A model generated the notes under the pieces. The model did not search any database. It saw nothing but the letters and a program-made list of their open reading frames with translations, and was not told the origin of the DNA. This document shows, piece by piece, positions 42,846-51,467 of a DNA stretch of 64,000 nt (position 1 is the first letter of the stretch; every line of letters starts with the position of its first letter). This stretch comes from an uncultured Paracoccaceae bacterium (GTDB taxonomy: Bacteria > Pseudomonadota > Alphaproteobacteria > Rhodobacterales > Rhodobacteraceae), in the NCBI GenBank assembly GCA_947488175.1, contig CANKYO010000012.1:62001-126000 (forward strand). Reading direction: 5' to 3'. Made by a program: the position numbers and the translations under genes.

Positions 42846-44660
42846 GTGAGCAGACTGGCTTTAACTGTACCCCTCCAATGGGGCGAAACCCCGGCGTCTT
42901 TCGCAGCACGACTGGCCTATCGCAATCGAACAAGGCCTCGGGACTTTTGCTCAGACATGGGTCTAAGATGGCCACATGTCTGTTCTGGCCACAGCGATCA
43001 ATTGCGGCGTTTGGCTTATCTTTCAGGTGCATCCTTCGACAAATTGGAAGTCTCATCGGCAAGACTGATTTCTCCCAGTCGCTATCAGGTTGGCCTGTCC
43101 TCGGCGACCAGCGGAACCTTTCGTAGAGCGATCGCCCGTGTTTGTCCGACGTGCGTGCTTGAAGCAATCGAACGCGATGGCGAATACGGTCCGTTTCAAA
43201 ATCTGGAATGGCTTTTGCTCTGTGTGAGTGTGTGCCGGCAACATGGAGTCCCGCTTACCCAGCTTCCAAATGCGGATCATGCACACAAGACGTACGACGT
43301 GGTCCAACAAACTCTGAAATTCAAGGAACGCCTTGAGGCCGATCAGCGCCACGCCGCGCCGCGCAATCCGACATCGTTCGAGGCTCACATCTGTGATCGT
43401 ATTTGGGCGCAGCCGTCGAAAACCTGGTTGTCCGGATGGGATTTGACGGACCTTCATCAAGGCTCGCTCACGCTCGGTATGGCGATGCGCTTTGGGTCAT
43501 CGCGTCTTCTATCCTCCTTATCGGAAGATGAAGCCAGAGATTCAATGGATCTTGGATTTCGGGCCCTCATTCATGGACGGGGCCCACTTGTGAAAACTCT
43601 TGATAAGCTCAGACGAGGCTATCGCACCGAACGTCCTTACTTCTCAAAGGACATGGGGCCGTTTTACGTTTGGCTGAAGGACAACAAAGACAATCCGCGA
43701 TTGGAGAGCATTCGTCGATGTGTCGAGCAATTTGTCCTGGAAAGATATCCACTACAAATTGGAAAATCTGTTTTCTCGAAGACGATGACCCGACCAAAAT
43801 ACATGACGTTGAACCAGGTCCGGAAGAACCATGGCATTGGACATGTGCGCGTCCGCGGCATTCTTGCGAGATTACGCGGCGAAAAACCTGCTGCACTGGC
43901 GCGCATGAAGGACATATCGTTTTCGGATCTCGAAAGAGTCATCACTTTCTGGAAAGGCCTACAGAATTTGAAGGACACTGCAGCTGGACTCAATATCTTG
44001 CCAGTCCAGATCAAGGCGCTCACAAAAAACGGTGTTCTTGAAGGATGCCTGCTCGGAAGCAGCTTGATCTACGTCCAACAAGCTAGCATCGATTGTTTAA
44101 GAAAAAGAATAGAATCCGTTCGGCCCGCAGAACGCAGCTCTTCCTATCTACCATTACGTTCCTACTGCCGTATTTCAAAGGTTCCACTCTCGAGGGTTGT
44201 CAACGACTGGGTGAGAGGTGATCTCGAAGGCATCCGCAGAAACGAGGCGGTCGAAGGACTGCCTGGCCTGCTCATCCCCGGTCATCTTGAGGTCGCCTGC
44301 ACGCGACAGTTTCCGGAAGGCGACCTGAGTTTAACTCAGACAGCACGCTATCTACAAATAGCGGTTGGTTCAGTTCGCAGACTGCGCGACAGCGGCTACT
44401 TAACCGATGTCCGATCACTCAATGCCGAAACGCGTCATCGAAAATCTTACCTAACGCGAGAAAGCATCGAGGAGTTCAGTTCTCGGCACATGACCCTAGG
44501 TCAGATGGCCGATCGGACGCACCAAGCCTCAATCCATGTCGCAAGATGGCTTGATAAGAATGGTATTGAGCCCATCGATTGCGACAGTGGGAGTGTGCGG
44601 GTCTACGATCTAGAAGTGGCAAAGAAAGTGGTTCAATCACTGACCCACAAGCAAAACTAA
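42846..44660 (+). CDS. tniQ: TniQ/TnsD-like targeting protein
   Basis: 604 residues. N-terminal WGETPASFAARLAYRNRTRP is the TniQ start. The zinc-binding set CPTC plus C-x2-HG occurs at about residues 97-137. A long C-terminal part carries several helix-turn-helix-like segments (LSLTQTARYLQIAVGSVRRLRDSGYL near 490). Full-length similarity to the first tniQ at the window start shows that both elements are related. Starts with GTG 42846 after a TAAGG site. The long form is of the TnsD type, which recognises a fixed chromosomal site; tRNA-Gln is the candidate. Confidence 0.9.
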   Translation: MSRLALTVPLQWGETPASFAARLAYRNRTRPRDFCSDMGLRWPHVCSGHSDQLRRLAYLSGASFDKLEVSSARLISPSRYQVGLSSATSGTFRRAIARVCPTCVLEAIERDGEYGPFQNLEWLLLCVSVCRQHGVPLTQLPNADHAHKTYDVVQQTLKFKERLEADQRHAAPRNPTSFEAHICDRIWAQPSKTWLSGWDLTDLHQGSLTLGMAMRFGSSRLLSSLSEDEARDSMDLGFRALIHGRGPLVKTLDKLRRGYRTERPYFSKDMGPFYVWLKDNKDNPRLESIRRCVEQFVLERYPLQIGKSVFSKTMTRPKYMTLNQVRKNHGIGHVRVRGILARLRGEKPAALARMKDISFSDLERVITFWKGLQNLKDTAAGLNILPVQIKALTKNGVLEGCLLGSSLIYVQQASIDCLRKRIESVRPAERSSSYLPLRSYCRISKVPLSRVVNDWVRGDLEGIRRNEAVEGLPGLLIPGHLEVACTRQFPEGDLSLTQTARYLQIAVGSVRRLRDSGYLTDVRSLNAETRHRKSYLTRESIEEFSSRHMTLGQMADRTHQASIHVARWLDKNGIEPIDCDSGSVRVYDLEVAKKVVQSLTHKQN

Positions 44661-44678
44661 ACAAGAGGAGAGGCGTCT

Positions 44679-44765
44679 ATGCAGCTGAAGAACCCGGTTT
44701 ATCCTGGTTAGATCCTCAAACACGACCTCGTCATTCACATGGCCCTCGATGTGCCTACGCAAGCG
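44679..44765 (+). pseudogene. Decayed HigA-like antitoxin gene
   Basis: After a strong AGGAG site, an ATG opens MQLKNPVYPG, then TAG, then ILKHDL. This is the start of a HigA/VapI antidote (NPVHPGEILK...) in which the glutamate codon has become a stop; similarity fades soon after. The remaining stretch to 45135 has only small scraps (for example a frame starting MKKQGILDLLNDF near 44812). The antitoxin is no longer functional and no toxin partner is seen. Confidence 0.6.
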
Positions 44766-45135
44766 CGAGATCGTCTCCAGTTGCGCTTTTGCATGTGGTC
44801 TCAATCCGGCGCATGAAAAAGCAGGGCATTCTTGATCTGCTCAACGATTTCAAAGGTCCAGCTGAGCCGGGCTGACGCAACCTGAGGGTGGTGAACATAA
44901 CACCCGTTCAGCGACGTTCACGCTTCGTTATGCCTGATGATTTCGGCTTTGAGTTGTGCGCATTCGGCCGTTCGGATCAGATGCCTTGGCAACCCGGTTG
45001 CCGCCGCGTAGGATGCAAATATCGCTAACCCAAGACAGACCCTTGTGATGCCCGGATAACCTTTGCGTTCTTCACACCAACCCATCCGACACGCCGTTGG
45101 ATGTGGGACAGGTGTGTGCAACGAAAGGGACCCAA

Positions 45136-45390
45136 ATGGACAAAGCAAGACGTGCCTATCTCCGCAAACAGAAAGTGAATGTCGAAGATCTGGGCGACAT
45201 GGGGCAGATATTGCTCGAAAAAGCAGATCACTGGCTCGTACCGATCTTCAAGAACGGCGAAGCGGTCGCGATGGTCATTGAGATTGAGAGATTTGACCGC
45301 GATTGGGTATTCTGCGGCAAACCGAAAGTAGAAGAAGACAGTGCCTGCAAGGAAGAATTGCTCAGGCTAATAATTGAGCACCGCGACTGA
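45136..45390 (+). CDS. Small antitoxin-like protein
   Basis: 84 residues starting at ATG 45136 after AAAGGGA. The pattern WLVPIFKNGEAVAMVIEIERFDRDW resembles the Phd/YefM-type fold and has the same flavour as the small gene behind the first tniQ. Acidic C-terminal tail (EEDSACKEELLRLII). No adjacent toxin. Followed by a very stable hairpin. Confidence 0.55.
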   Translation: MDKARRAYLRKQKVNVEDLGDMGQILLEKADHWLVPIFKNGEAVAMVIEIERFDRDWVFCGKPKVEEDSACKEELLRLIIEHRD

Positions 45391-45404
45391 GCCGCGGATC
45401 GGTA

Positions 45405-45441
45405 TCTGCGCGCGCCCTTCTGATCATGTGGCGCGCGCAGA
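45405..45441 (+). terminator. Very stable GC-rich hairpin
   Basis: A perfect 12-bp stem (TCTGCGCGCGCC with GGCGCGCGCAGA) and a 13-base loop, 15 bases after the small gene. Likely a transcription stop; only a weak T-run follows. Confidence 0.5.
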
Positions 45442-45606
45442 CGAGCAGGACTTAATTTGTCGGACATTTGGTCCAACTTGATGGGCCCAGACGGGTTCGC
45501 CGCCATTCCCATCGCCGCACTTGATCCGCCCCACAGTGCGGCGTCTCCTGCGGTCCCCGCGCTTCGTGGGTCCGGGTCCCCAAATCGTATTGGCCGAAGT
45601 TGGCAA

Positions 45607-46506
45607 TCAGGATGCAAAGGCCTCCGTTTCGGTGATCTTCTCAAATGCGGGCAAGAACTCTTCATGATGCAGAGACAGATACCGCGTCACCCGCTCGCTG
45701 CTCATCAGCTTTGAGATGTAGCCGCGTGCCAAAACAAGATCGAGATGGTCCGCGCCGTAGCTGTCTTCGACAAGGCGGACTTCCCGTTCAAGATTGGCAG
45801 ACTCGCGTTCCATCAGATCAAGCTGTTCACGTGAAATCCCTTTGATCTTCTTGGGCGTGGCCGCAGATACCAACAGATTTTCAGGGGTGGCCGCCAGAAG
45901 AGAGCGGGCGTAGTTGATGGTGAATTTGTTCATTGCCACCATCAATTGCGCTGCCTCAATCTGGCGCATGGGCTTCATCTTCTTGAGAATTTGAAAGCTG
46001 GTCAGGGCAACTTGTTTGTCCTTTAACAACTCGGCGGCCTCATCGCATATGCCGTCCAATAGCTGACGTTTCTGCTTCAGCGTTCTGATGTTGATGTTGA
46101 GTGCACTTGCAAGGCGGGGTTCAGGCACACCCAATGACAATGCACGCAGGATCATCTTGTGTTCTTGAATGGTAGCGAGCCGGTTAATCCGCTTGTTGTA
46201 GGTGAAGGCCTCGTCGTCTGTTGAGACCAAACAGCGCGCCTGCGTTTGCTCCTGATCTTTCAGAACCTCAAACCGCAGATGGCCGTCAAGCAAGGTATAT
46301 TGGTTTGGGTTTTGCAGATCACGCGCCACCACCATGGGCTCAACCAGGCCGATTTCATGAATAGAAGCCTCAATCTGCTTGAACTTGATGCTGGACTTCA
46401 TTTGTGGGGTCACCAGGTAGAGCGGTGCGATACAGTCGAACGACACGGTCAGCAATTCCTGTTCAAAGGCTGCTGCGACGGTTTGCTCTTTGTCGTTCGT
46501 TGTCAT
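45607..46506 (-). CDS. RepB/ParB-like protein (plasmid partition RepB C-terminal domain)
   Basis: 299 residues. The N-terminal part has the ParB-like nuclease-fold segment (LLDGHLRFEVLKDQ) and an HTH (LASALNINIRTLKQKRQLL). The long C-terminal helical domain (GISREQLDLMERESANLEREV, then VLARGYISKLMSSERV) matches the RepB partition domain. It is the third gene of a recombinase-ParB-RepB cassette found on alphaproteobacterial islands; its start overlaps the previous gene by 4 bases. It could control or assist the recombinase at its attachment sites. Confidence 0.82.
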   Translation of the reverse strand: MTTNDKEQTVAAAFEQELLTVSFDCIAPLYLVTPQMKSSIKFKQIEASIHEIGLVEPMVVARDLQNPNQYTLLDGHLRFEVLKDQEQTQARCLVSTDDEAFTYNKRINRLATIQEHKMILRALSLGVPEPRLASALNINIRTLKQKRQLLDGICDEAAELLKDKQVALTSFQILKKMKPMRQIEAAQLMVAMNKFTINYARSLLAATPENLLVSAATPKKIKGISREQLDLMERESANLEREVRLVEDSYGADHLDLVLARGYISKLMSSERVTRYLSLHHEEFLPAFEKITETEAFAS

Positions 46507-47402
46507 GCTTGCGCGTCCTCCACGCGTGTCAACCGATCCGCAATGGTTTTCGGCAGACTGGCCAACCCTTCTGCCCGCAAGAGCGTGACAAAATTCTCGT
46601 CTGTCATCAGCGTCTTGAGCGATTGTATAAGAAATAGCATTTCGCTGCGTGTCGCATGGGCCTTGCGCAAAAGGACTTTCTTCTTCTCGACGTCGTTTTC
46701 ATAGGTTCTGAGCAGACTTTCGACCGAAAGACTCTTTCGTGAACCCCGGTCTGCCGAAGCCTGGCCCTTACCATGCTTTTGGCGAGCTTCAACAAGCCGT
46801 TTCGCCGCCAAGAGCTTTCCGCCACGTAGGAGCTTTTTCTCATAAGCCTGCCTGAGAACCGTCTGCACACCAACGTCATCTGCATCTGCGATATCAACGG
46901 CGACGCTGACCGGAATTTTCCCGCTTTCCACCGCGCGCAACAGGCGATGTTCGTGACTTTCCAGCAGCTTGATGACCCCATGCACGTATTTGGCGGAGAG
47001 CTGCGTTTTGGCCTCAATTTCCCGCTCCGAATAGCCGTTATCCTTGAGCCGCCGAATGTCCCTGAGTAAATCAAGCGAGCGGTGCTGACGGCGGGCCAGA
47101 TTTTCCACCAAACTCATCACTAGGCAGTCTTCACTACTGGCATCGATGATAATCGCGGGAATTTCCAACTGACCAAGGGTTTTGAAGGCTTCCAGTCGCC
47201 CCTGACCACACACCAGCTCATATGTCGGTTCGCCAACACTCTCTGTCTCTCGTGCCGCAACCGTAATCGGCCGTTTCAGGCCCAGCTCGGCGATGTTGGC
47301 GGTGATCTCATCGAAAACCTTCTGATTGCGAACCCTTGGATTCACCACGGTGATCGCATCAACCGGGACAAGCACTGTTCTGTCGAGGTCGGCATTGCTC
47401 AT
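46503..47402 (-). CDS. ParB/RepB/Spo0J-family protein
   Basis: 299 residues with a ParB N-terminal domain (GLKRPITVAARE, CGQGRLEAFKTLG, VENLARRQHRSLDLLRDI) and a KorB-like HTH (SEREIEAKTQLSAKYVHGVIKLL). Its start codon overlaps the recombinase stop (TAATG), so the three genes are one transcript. ParB proteins bind short DNA sites and spread; here a role in recombination control or maintenance of the excised element is inferred. Confidence 0.85.
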   Translation of the reverse strand: MSNADLDRTVLVPVDAITVVNPRVRNQKVFDEITANIAELGLKRPITVAARETESVGEPTYELVCGQGRLEAFKTLGQLEIPAIIIDASSEDCLVMSLVENLARRQHRSLDLLRDIRRLKDNGYSEREIEAKTQLSAKYVHGVIKLLESHEHRLLRAVESGKIPVSVAVDIADADDVGVQTVLRQAYEKKLLRGGKLLAAKRLVEARQKHGKGQASADRGSRKSLSVESLLRTYENDVEKKKVLLRKAHATRSEMLFLIQSLKTLMTDENFVTLLRAEGLASLPKTIADRLTRVEDAQA

Positions 47403-48958
47403 TACGCGACCTCCAGCAGCGGCGCGCGTGCCGCCATATCGAAGAAGTGTGAGAGGTCGTCGAAACGGAAAGCATCAAGCGACAACCCATTGTTTTCCGA
47501 CAGACGGAGCTTGGATTGGGTCATGTCGAAAGTCGGCAGCAAGTAGTAGTCCAGCGGGAATTCGTTCATCTGCCCCATCCGGACCACGATTGTCATATCG
47601 GGCAAGCGCCCGGTATCGAGGCGAATGTTCCATCGAAACGCACCTGCGCCGGTCTGCATGCACCGTGCGATGACGATGGAAACAGTGAACTCTTCGTTGA
47701 TGGTAATGAGGTCTGTTTGTGGATCGCGATCAGCAAGTCCACCAACAGCCTCAACGCCGGAAATGGTGTCCCGGATGATTTCGGCATGCACGCCACGCAG
47801 GCGTTTGTTGATTTCAATGTAGCGATAATCTCGGTCTGGTTTGAAACCGACAAGACTATAGGCCCGCAGCAGGCTACCGAACCGACTTTGATAAGCACCA
47901 CTTGACGGCAGGGCCGGTGCTTCATTGATGACAAATCCCGAAAGAAAACCGTGCTGCTCCAAGGTATCTTTCAGGCCCTCAAGCATTTCCTCGTCAGACA
48001 TTCGCTGAGAACGTGCGCCGATAATGGCACCCGCTGCCTCAAATAGATCTGTGCTGACAATGGCCTGAAAGGCACCAACCGCGCGCACCCAATTGCTGGG
48101 ATCATTGCGGACATGGCGTTTCTTCAGTTTGAAGGAATTTCGGTTCCAAATGTTGTTCCCGATGTACTTTTCGTTTGTCAGGATTTGGCGCACGACGGCA
48201 GGCGACCAGCTGCGCCCCAAGTCGGTCTTGATCCCTCGCGCGTTGAGGTCCGCGGCGATCTCAGCCTCGGATCGGCCATCTCGAACGAATTCTTCGAATA
48301 TCTGATTTACAACCAAGATCTCGCTTTCCGGTCCTGGCACGAGCGTCACGCGATCAGTCTGAATGCTCTTGTGCTCGCCGCGCGATAGAATGCCCTTCGT
48401 GTTGCCTGCCTCATCAATCAGCATCCGTCTCAGACCAAACCCTGGCGCACCGCCTTGCCTGTAACCCAGTTCAATCAGGCGGCATTGACCCGCGAAAACC
48501 TTCTGCGACAGCTCTCTGCTGTATTCGCCAGCCATCGCCCGCTTGACGCCTTTGACAATCGTTGAGACCGGGCTGCCATCGTTTTCGAACTGTTCCGCAC
48601 AGTATTCGACAGATATGCCCGCCCGCTTGCAGATATACTCATAGTAGGCGCTTTCGTCGGCGTCCTGAAAACGGCCCCAACGGCTGATGTCGTAGACCAA
48701 AACTGTCTTGAATGCTGTTTGGCCAGCTTCGATGTCTTCGATTAGTTGGGTGAGACCAGCGCGCCCTTGAATGCGCAGACCGCTCTTTCCAGCATCTGAA
48801 TAGGTCCGAATAATCTGGTAGCCGCGCTCGTCGGCATACCGCTGGATCGCATCCGCTTGGTTTTCGGTCGAGTAGCGCTGATGCTCCGTCGACATGCGAA
48901 CATACTGCGCAGCATTGCGGGCGTTGTCCTTTTCACGATCATTCTCCGGCCAACTCAA
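47402..48958 (-). CDS. Large serine recombinase
   Basis: 518 residues. Resolvase domain with YVRMSTEHQ (nucleophile Ser23), DAGKSGL, YDISRWGRF and EYSRELSQKV. A recombinase domain follows (PAVVRQILTNEKYIGNNIWNR). A C-terminal region specific to these cassettes follows instead of the usual zinc ribbon with coiled coil. Such enzymes integrate and excise islands between attachment sites. Starts with TTG 48958 after GGGAGG. First gene of the three-gene operon; divergent from a small HTH gene. Confidence 0.9.
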   Translation of the reverse strand: MSWPENDREKDNARNAAQYVRMSTEHQRYSTENQADAIQRYADERGYQIIRTYSDAGKSGLRIQGRAGLTQLIEDIEAGQTAFKTVLVYDISRWGRFQDADESAYYEYICKRAGISVEYCAEQFENDGSPVSTIVKGVKRAMAGEYSRELSQKVFAGQCRLIELGYRQGGAPGFGLRRMLIDEAGNTKGILSRGEHKSIQTDRVTLVPGPESEILVVNQIFEEFVRDGRSEAEIAADLNARGIKTDLGRSWSPAVVRQILTNEKYIGNNIWNRNSFKLKKRHVRNDPSNWVRAVGAFQAIVSTDLFEAAGAIIGARSQRMSDEEMLEGLKDTLEQHGFLSGFVINEAPALPSSGAYQSRFGSLLRAYSLVGFKPDRDYRYIEINKRLRGVHAEIIRDTISGVEAVGGLADRDPQTDLITINEEFTVSIVIARCMQTGAGAFRWNIRLDTGRLPDMTIVVRMGQMNEFPLDYYLLPTFDMTQSKLRLSENNGLSLDAFRFDDLSHFFDMAARAPLLEVA

Positions 48959-49046
48959 TGCTGCGGCCTCCCATCATTCAAATTCGCATACCTGTACGGG
49001 ATCTCTGCGATTCCTTTCTCAATCTTAGCGAGAGAGGGGCGGAAAC

Positions 49047-49427
49047 ATGTTGCATAAAAAGGGCAAGTCGTTTCATCGAGAATGCGAAGGACGTGTTTCT
49101 GCGTCAGAATACCGACGGGCGATCAGTTCAGCGCTGTCGCAAGAACTCGGCGGCGCAGGCCAGGCGGCAAAAGCAACCATGAGGTGGACCGGAGCGAGTG
49201 AACGAACGGTGAAGAACTGGATATCCGGTTCTTATGCTCCAACTGCCGAATATCTGATCGAACTGATGAGGCATTCAGACACTGTGCTTGCTGTTGTCTT
49301 GGAACTGGCTGGGCGCAACGAAGCGATGACCACTGAACGCCTCAGGCGCGTGAGAGAAGAACTGGCAGACGTTCTTGGAACTTTGGACGCTATCTGCGTC
49401 GCTGAGGACGACCAAACGGTAAAATGA
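49047..49427 (+). CDS. Small HTH-like regulator of the recombinase cassette
   Basis: 126 residues. ASERTVKNWISGSYAPTAEYLIELMRHSD (about 50-78) is a helix-turn-helix-like segment, with helical flanks and an acidic C-terminus. Divergent from the recombinase operon with 88 bases between them, so it is likely its regulator or excisionase-like partner. Start at ATG 49047 after GAGAGGGG. Confidence 0.68.
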   Translation: MLHKKGKSFHRECEGRVSASEYRRAISSALSQELGGAGQAAKATMRWTGASERTVKNWISGSYAPTAEYLIELMRHSDTVLAVVLELAGRNEAMTTERLRRVREELADVLGTLDAICVAEDDQTVK

Positions 49428-49681
49428 CAGTCGGGCTAAAACTCTAAGTTGTTGCGCAGAATGGAAAGACTACGAGTCGTAAAAGGCAAAGTTGATGCGC
49501 CGATCTCTAAAATTTTCCTTTGAAAACAATCGTTCGATATCCTGAAAAAGGAAAAACTATGTGTCGCTCCACACTTATAAGTGCAAGATTTTAATTGTCT
49601 GACGTCAGCGCTTATGGGTCCAAATAGCGGTATTTGCTAAGAGAGTGTTTGTTGCTCATCGTAGCCACCGAGGAGTGGACG
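49428..49681. other. Non-coding stretch with AAGTTG repeats and an insertion-sequence leader
   Basis: AAGTTGTTGCGC (49446) and AAGTTGATGCGC (49489) lie 43 bases apart (two turns of a 21-22 bp period) and resemble the repeats of the transposon end at 62.7 kb. From about 49640 the sequence is the leader of an IS3-type transposase gene. Confidence 0.45.
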
Positions 49682-50401
49682 ATGAGAAAGACAACGAAGA
49701 CGCCTGGCGAGAAGATCGTCAAAGACATCAAGCGTGCCACGCGCAAGCACTATTCATCCGAAGAGAAGATCAGGATCGTACTGGATGGTCTGCGCGACAT
49801 CAGCACGCTGAGGGATGAAGGCTTTGTCATTCACTCCGACGTGGGGCGCGGGGGTGGCCTGCAGCTTGATCCACAGTCGATGCAAACCACGGCCCGGCTG
49901 TCCGTTTCGGAAGTCTTTGCGCTGTTGATCAGTGTTGCTGCGATGCGCGCAGCCCAGAACTTGCCCTTTTCCGATTTGGCAGACGCGGGGCTGGCCAAGA
50001 TTGAAAAGGCGCTGCCGTCGGACAAGATACGCGATCTGCGGCGGTTTCTGGATTGTCTTCATATCGGTCAGCTTTCCCCGCTTCAGGACATTTCCGACAT
50101 TCGCCCCATGGACCCTGCGCTGCTGCTGGCCTTTGAAATGGCATTTCTGGAAAGGCTGCATTTGCGGTTCGATTATCGCGATGCAAAGGGGGCCAGGACC
50201 AATCGTGAAGTTGAACCACAGGCAATGCTGATCCTGCAGCCGCTGTGGTATCTGGTTGCGTGGGATCCTGCGCGCGATGACTTCCGGCACTTTCGGATGG
50301 ATCGCATCAGCGAACCGGAATGCGTATTGGATGCACCTTTTCGTTGGCGACATGTGCCGTTTGAGGATGACGTGTGTCCCTTCAAAGATTTGGCACGTTA
50401 A
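49682..50401 (+). pseudogene. IS3-family OrfA start fused to a truncated WYL-domain regulator
   Basis: Residues 1-38 or so (MRKTTKTPGEKIVKDIKRAT, YSSEEKIRIVLDGLR) are the N-terminus of an IS3-family OrfA transposase. From DISTLRDEGFVIHSDVGRGGG onwards the protein is the C-terminal part of a YafY/DeoR-type regulator with a WYL ligand-binding domain (LLISVAAMRAAQNLPF, LRFDYRDAKG, PLWYLVAWDPARDDFRHFRMDRI). The regulator's own DNA-binding HTH is lost. An IS insertion followed by deletion explains the in-frame fusion. It may still be expressed from the IS leader, but regulation through the normal HTH is not possible. Confidence 0.8.
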
Positions 50402-51384
50402 CGGGCACGTGGCGACCCTTCGGGTGGCCGGTCGATCAGCGTTTCAATTTCCGCCATGACGTTGTCCGGCAAAGGCCCAAATGCAACGGCGGCTGCGTTT
50501 TCCGCTGCTTGCTGTTTGGTGCGCGCACCCGGCACCGGAATATTTCTGTCCGATTTCGCCAAGAGCCAACACAAGGCGCCCTGTGCGAGTGTCCGACCGC
50601 CCGTTTGCAATAGCTCACGTATCGCGGCGAGGTTGCGAAGGTGGTGGCTCGCTGGTTTCGCATCCTGAAAGTAGTCCCGCTTTGCGTTGTTGACTTAACG
50701 GATGTCGGTTTCCGGCATCACAGTGGCGCTGTCATATTTGCCGGTGAGAACCCCCATCGCCAATGGAGACCGCAAAGGGGCAACAAACCCATTTTCGGAA
50801 ACGGTCTTTTGGATTGTGGGCACATCCACGAAGATATTCATGGCGTGCTCGATCCCGACAAACCCTTCCAGATCGCACATCGCCTGCGCGCTTTGCGGGA
50901 AATCGGTGCTCCACCCATAGGCACGAAGCTTGCCGTGTTGACGCGCGATTTCCATCTGCTCGAAAATCGGACGGGCGGTTTCGATGGGGAGTGCGTTGAG
51001 GTGCAGCAACATGACATCGACATGGCCCCGGTCCAGCCGTCGCAAGCTGCGTTCTATCGCCGGGACCACCTCGTTCGCCTTTGTCTCATCATGCAGCACC
51101 TGCCGTGTGTCCTCGTCGATGGCAGTCCCCAGTTTGGAGACGATGATCGCGTCAGGTGTGTCCTTCAGGGCTTGCCCCAAGATGCGTTCAGAGTGACCTG
51201 CGCCATAGACCGCCGCTGTGTCAAAGACACGCAGACCTGCATCCAGTGTTGCGCGGATGGCCCGCATGGACTCTTCGTCGTCAATATCGGGAAATCCATG
51301 TGGTTCCGAGCCAGCATAGAACTGCCCGCCAATCGCCCAACACCCCATGCCCATTGGCAAAACGTCTTGGTCCAGGAGTTTCAT
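50398..51384 (-). pseudogene. Aldo/keto reductase with one premature stop
   Basis: A full-length AKR in a single frame: DTAAVYGAGHSERILG near the start (catalytic Asp and Tyr), SKLG (Lys), LLHLNA (His), and a C-terminal NADPH-binding part (GGRTLAQGALCWLLAKS, NIPVPGARTKQQAAENAAAV). After DIR, the codon that would be TCA or similar reads TAA (50695-50697); the frame continues open for 98 more codons to the real stop. One base change therefore cuts the protein to 229 residues, removing the cofactor-binding end. Convergent with, and overlapping by 3 bases, the WYL remnant; divergent from LysR. Confidence 0.85.
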
Positions 51385-51449
51385 ATGTGCACCTCTCGCT
51401 GTTCAGGTCACATGGTCGTCCAAAGCGGCTGGTAAACAAACACAAAGAA

Positions 51450-51467
51450 ATGCAACATACTTTGCAT
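51450..51467. promoter_or_regulatory. LysR-type operator
   Basis: ATGCAA-CATACT-TTGCAT, a symmetric site between the divergent AKR and LysR genes that touches the proposed lysR start codon, as expected for an autoregulated LysR promoter. Confidence 0.5.

Larger units (their letters stand above)
38573..44660 (+). mobile_element. Core transposition module of a Tn7-like element (regulator-tnsABC-tniQ)
   Basis: Five same-strand genes with overlapping or closely spaced junctions: Ner-like regulator, TnsA endonuclease, TnsB DDE transposase, TnsC AAA+ ATPase, TniQ. This is the conserved order of Tn7-like transposons. No cas genes or CRISPR repeats occur within the window, so targeting is presumably TniQ/DNA-directed. 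Element limits: a likely far end lies at about 62.77 kb next to tRNA-Gln; the end beside tnsA was not located. Confidence 0.85.

Noticed and set aside
45442..45606. A second transposon end (TTTGTCGGACATTTGGTCC, CAACTTG)
   Set aside because: Only one unit resembles the end repeats and there is no periodic array; it may belong to the recombinase cassette's attachment site instead.
50695..50697. Programmed read-through or recoding at the reductase stop
   Set aside because: The codon is TAA, without a recoding structure or a conserved special residue at that place; a simple nonsense change is more likely.
50641..51435. 264-residue plus-strand frame opposite the aldo/keto reductase
   Set aside because: It is the complement of the reductase, which is a clear family member despite its premature stop.
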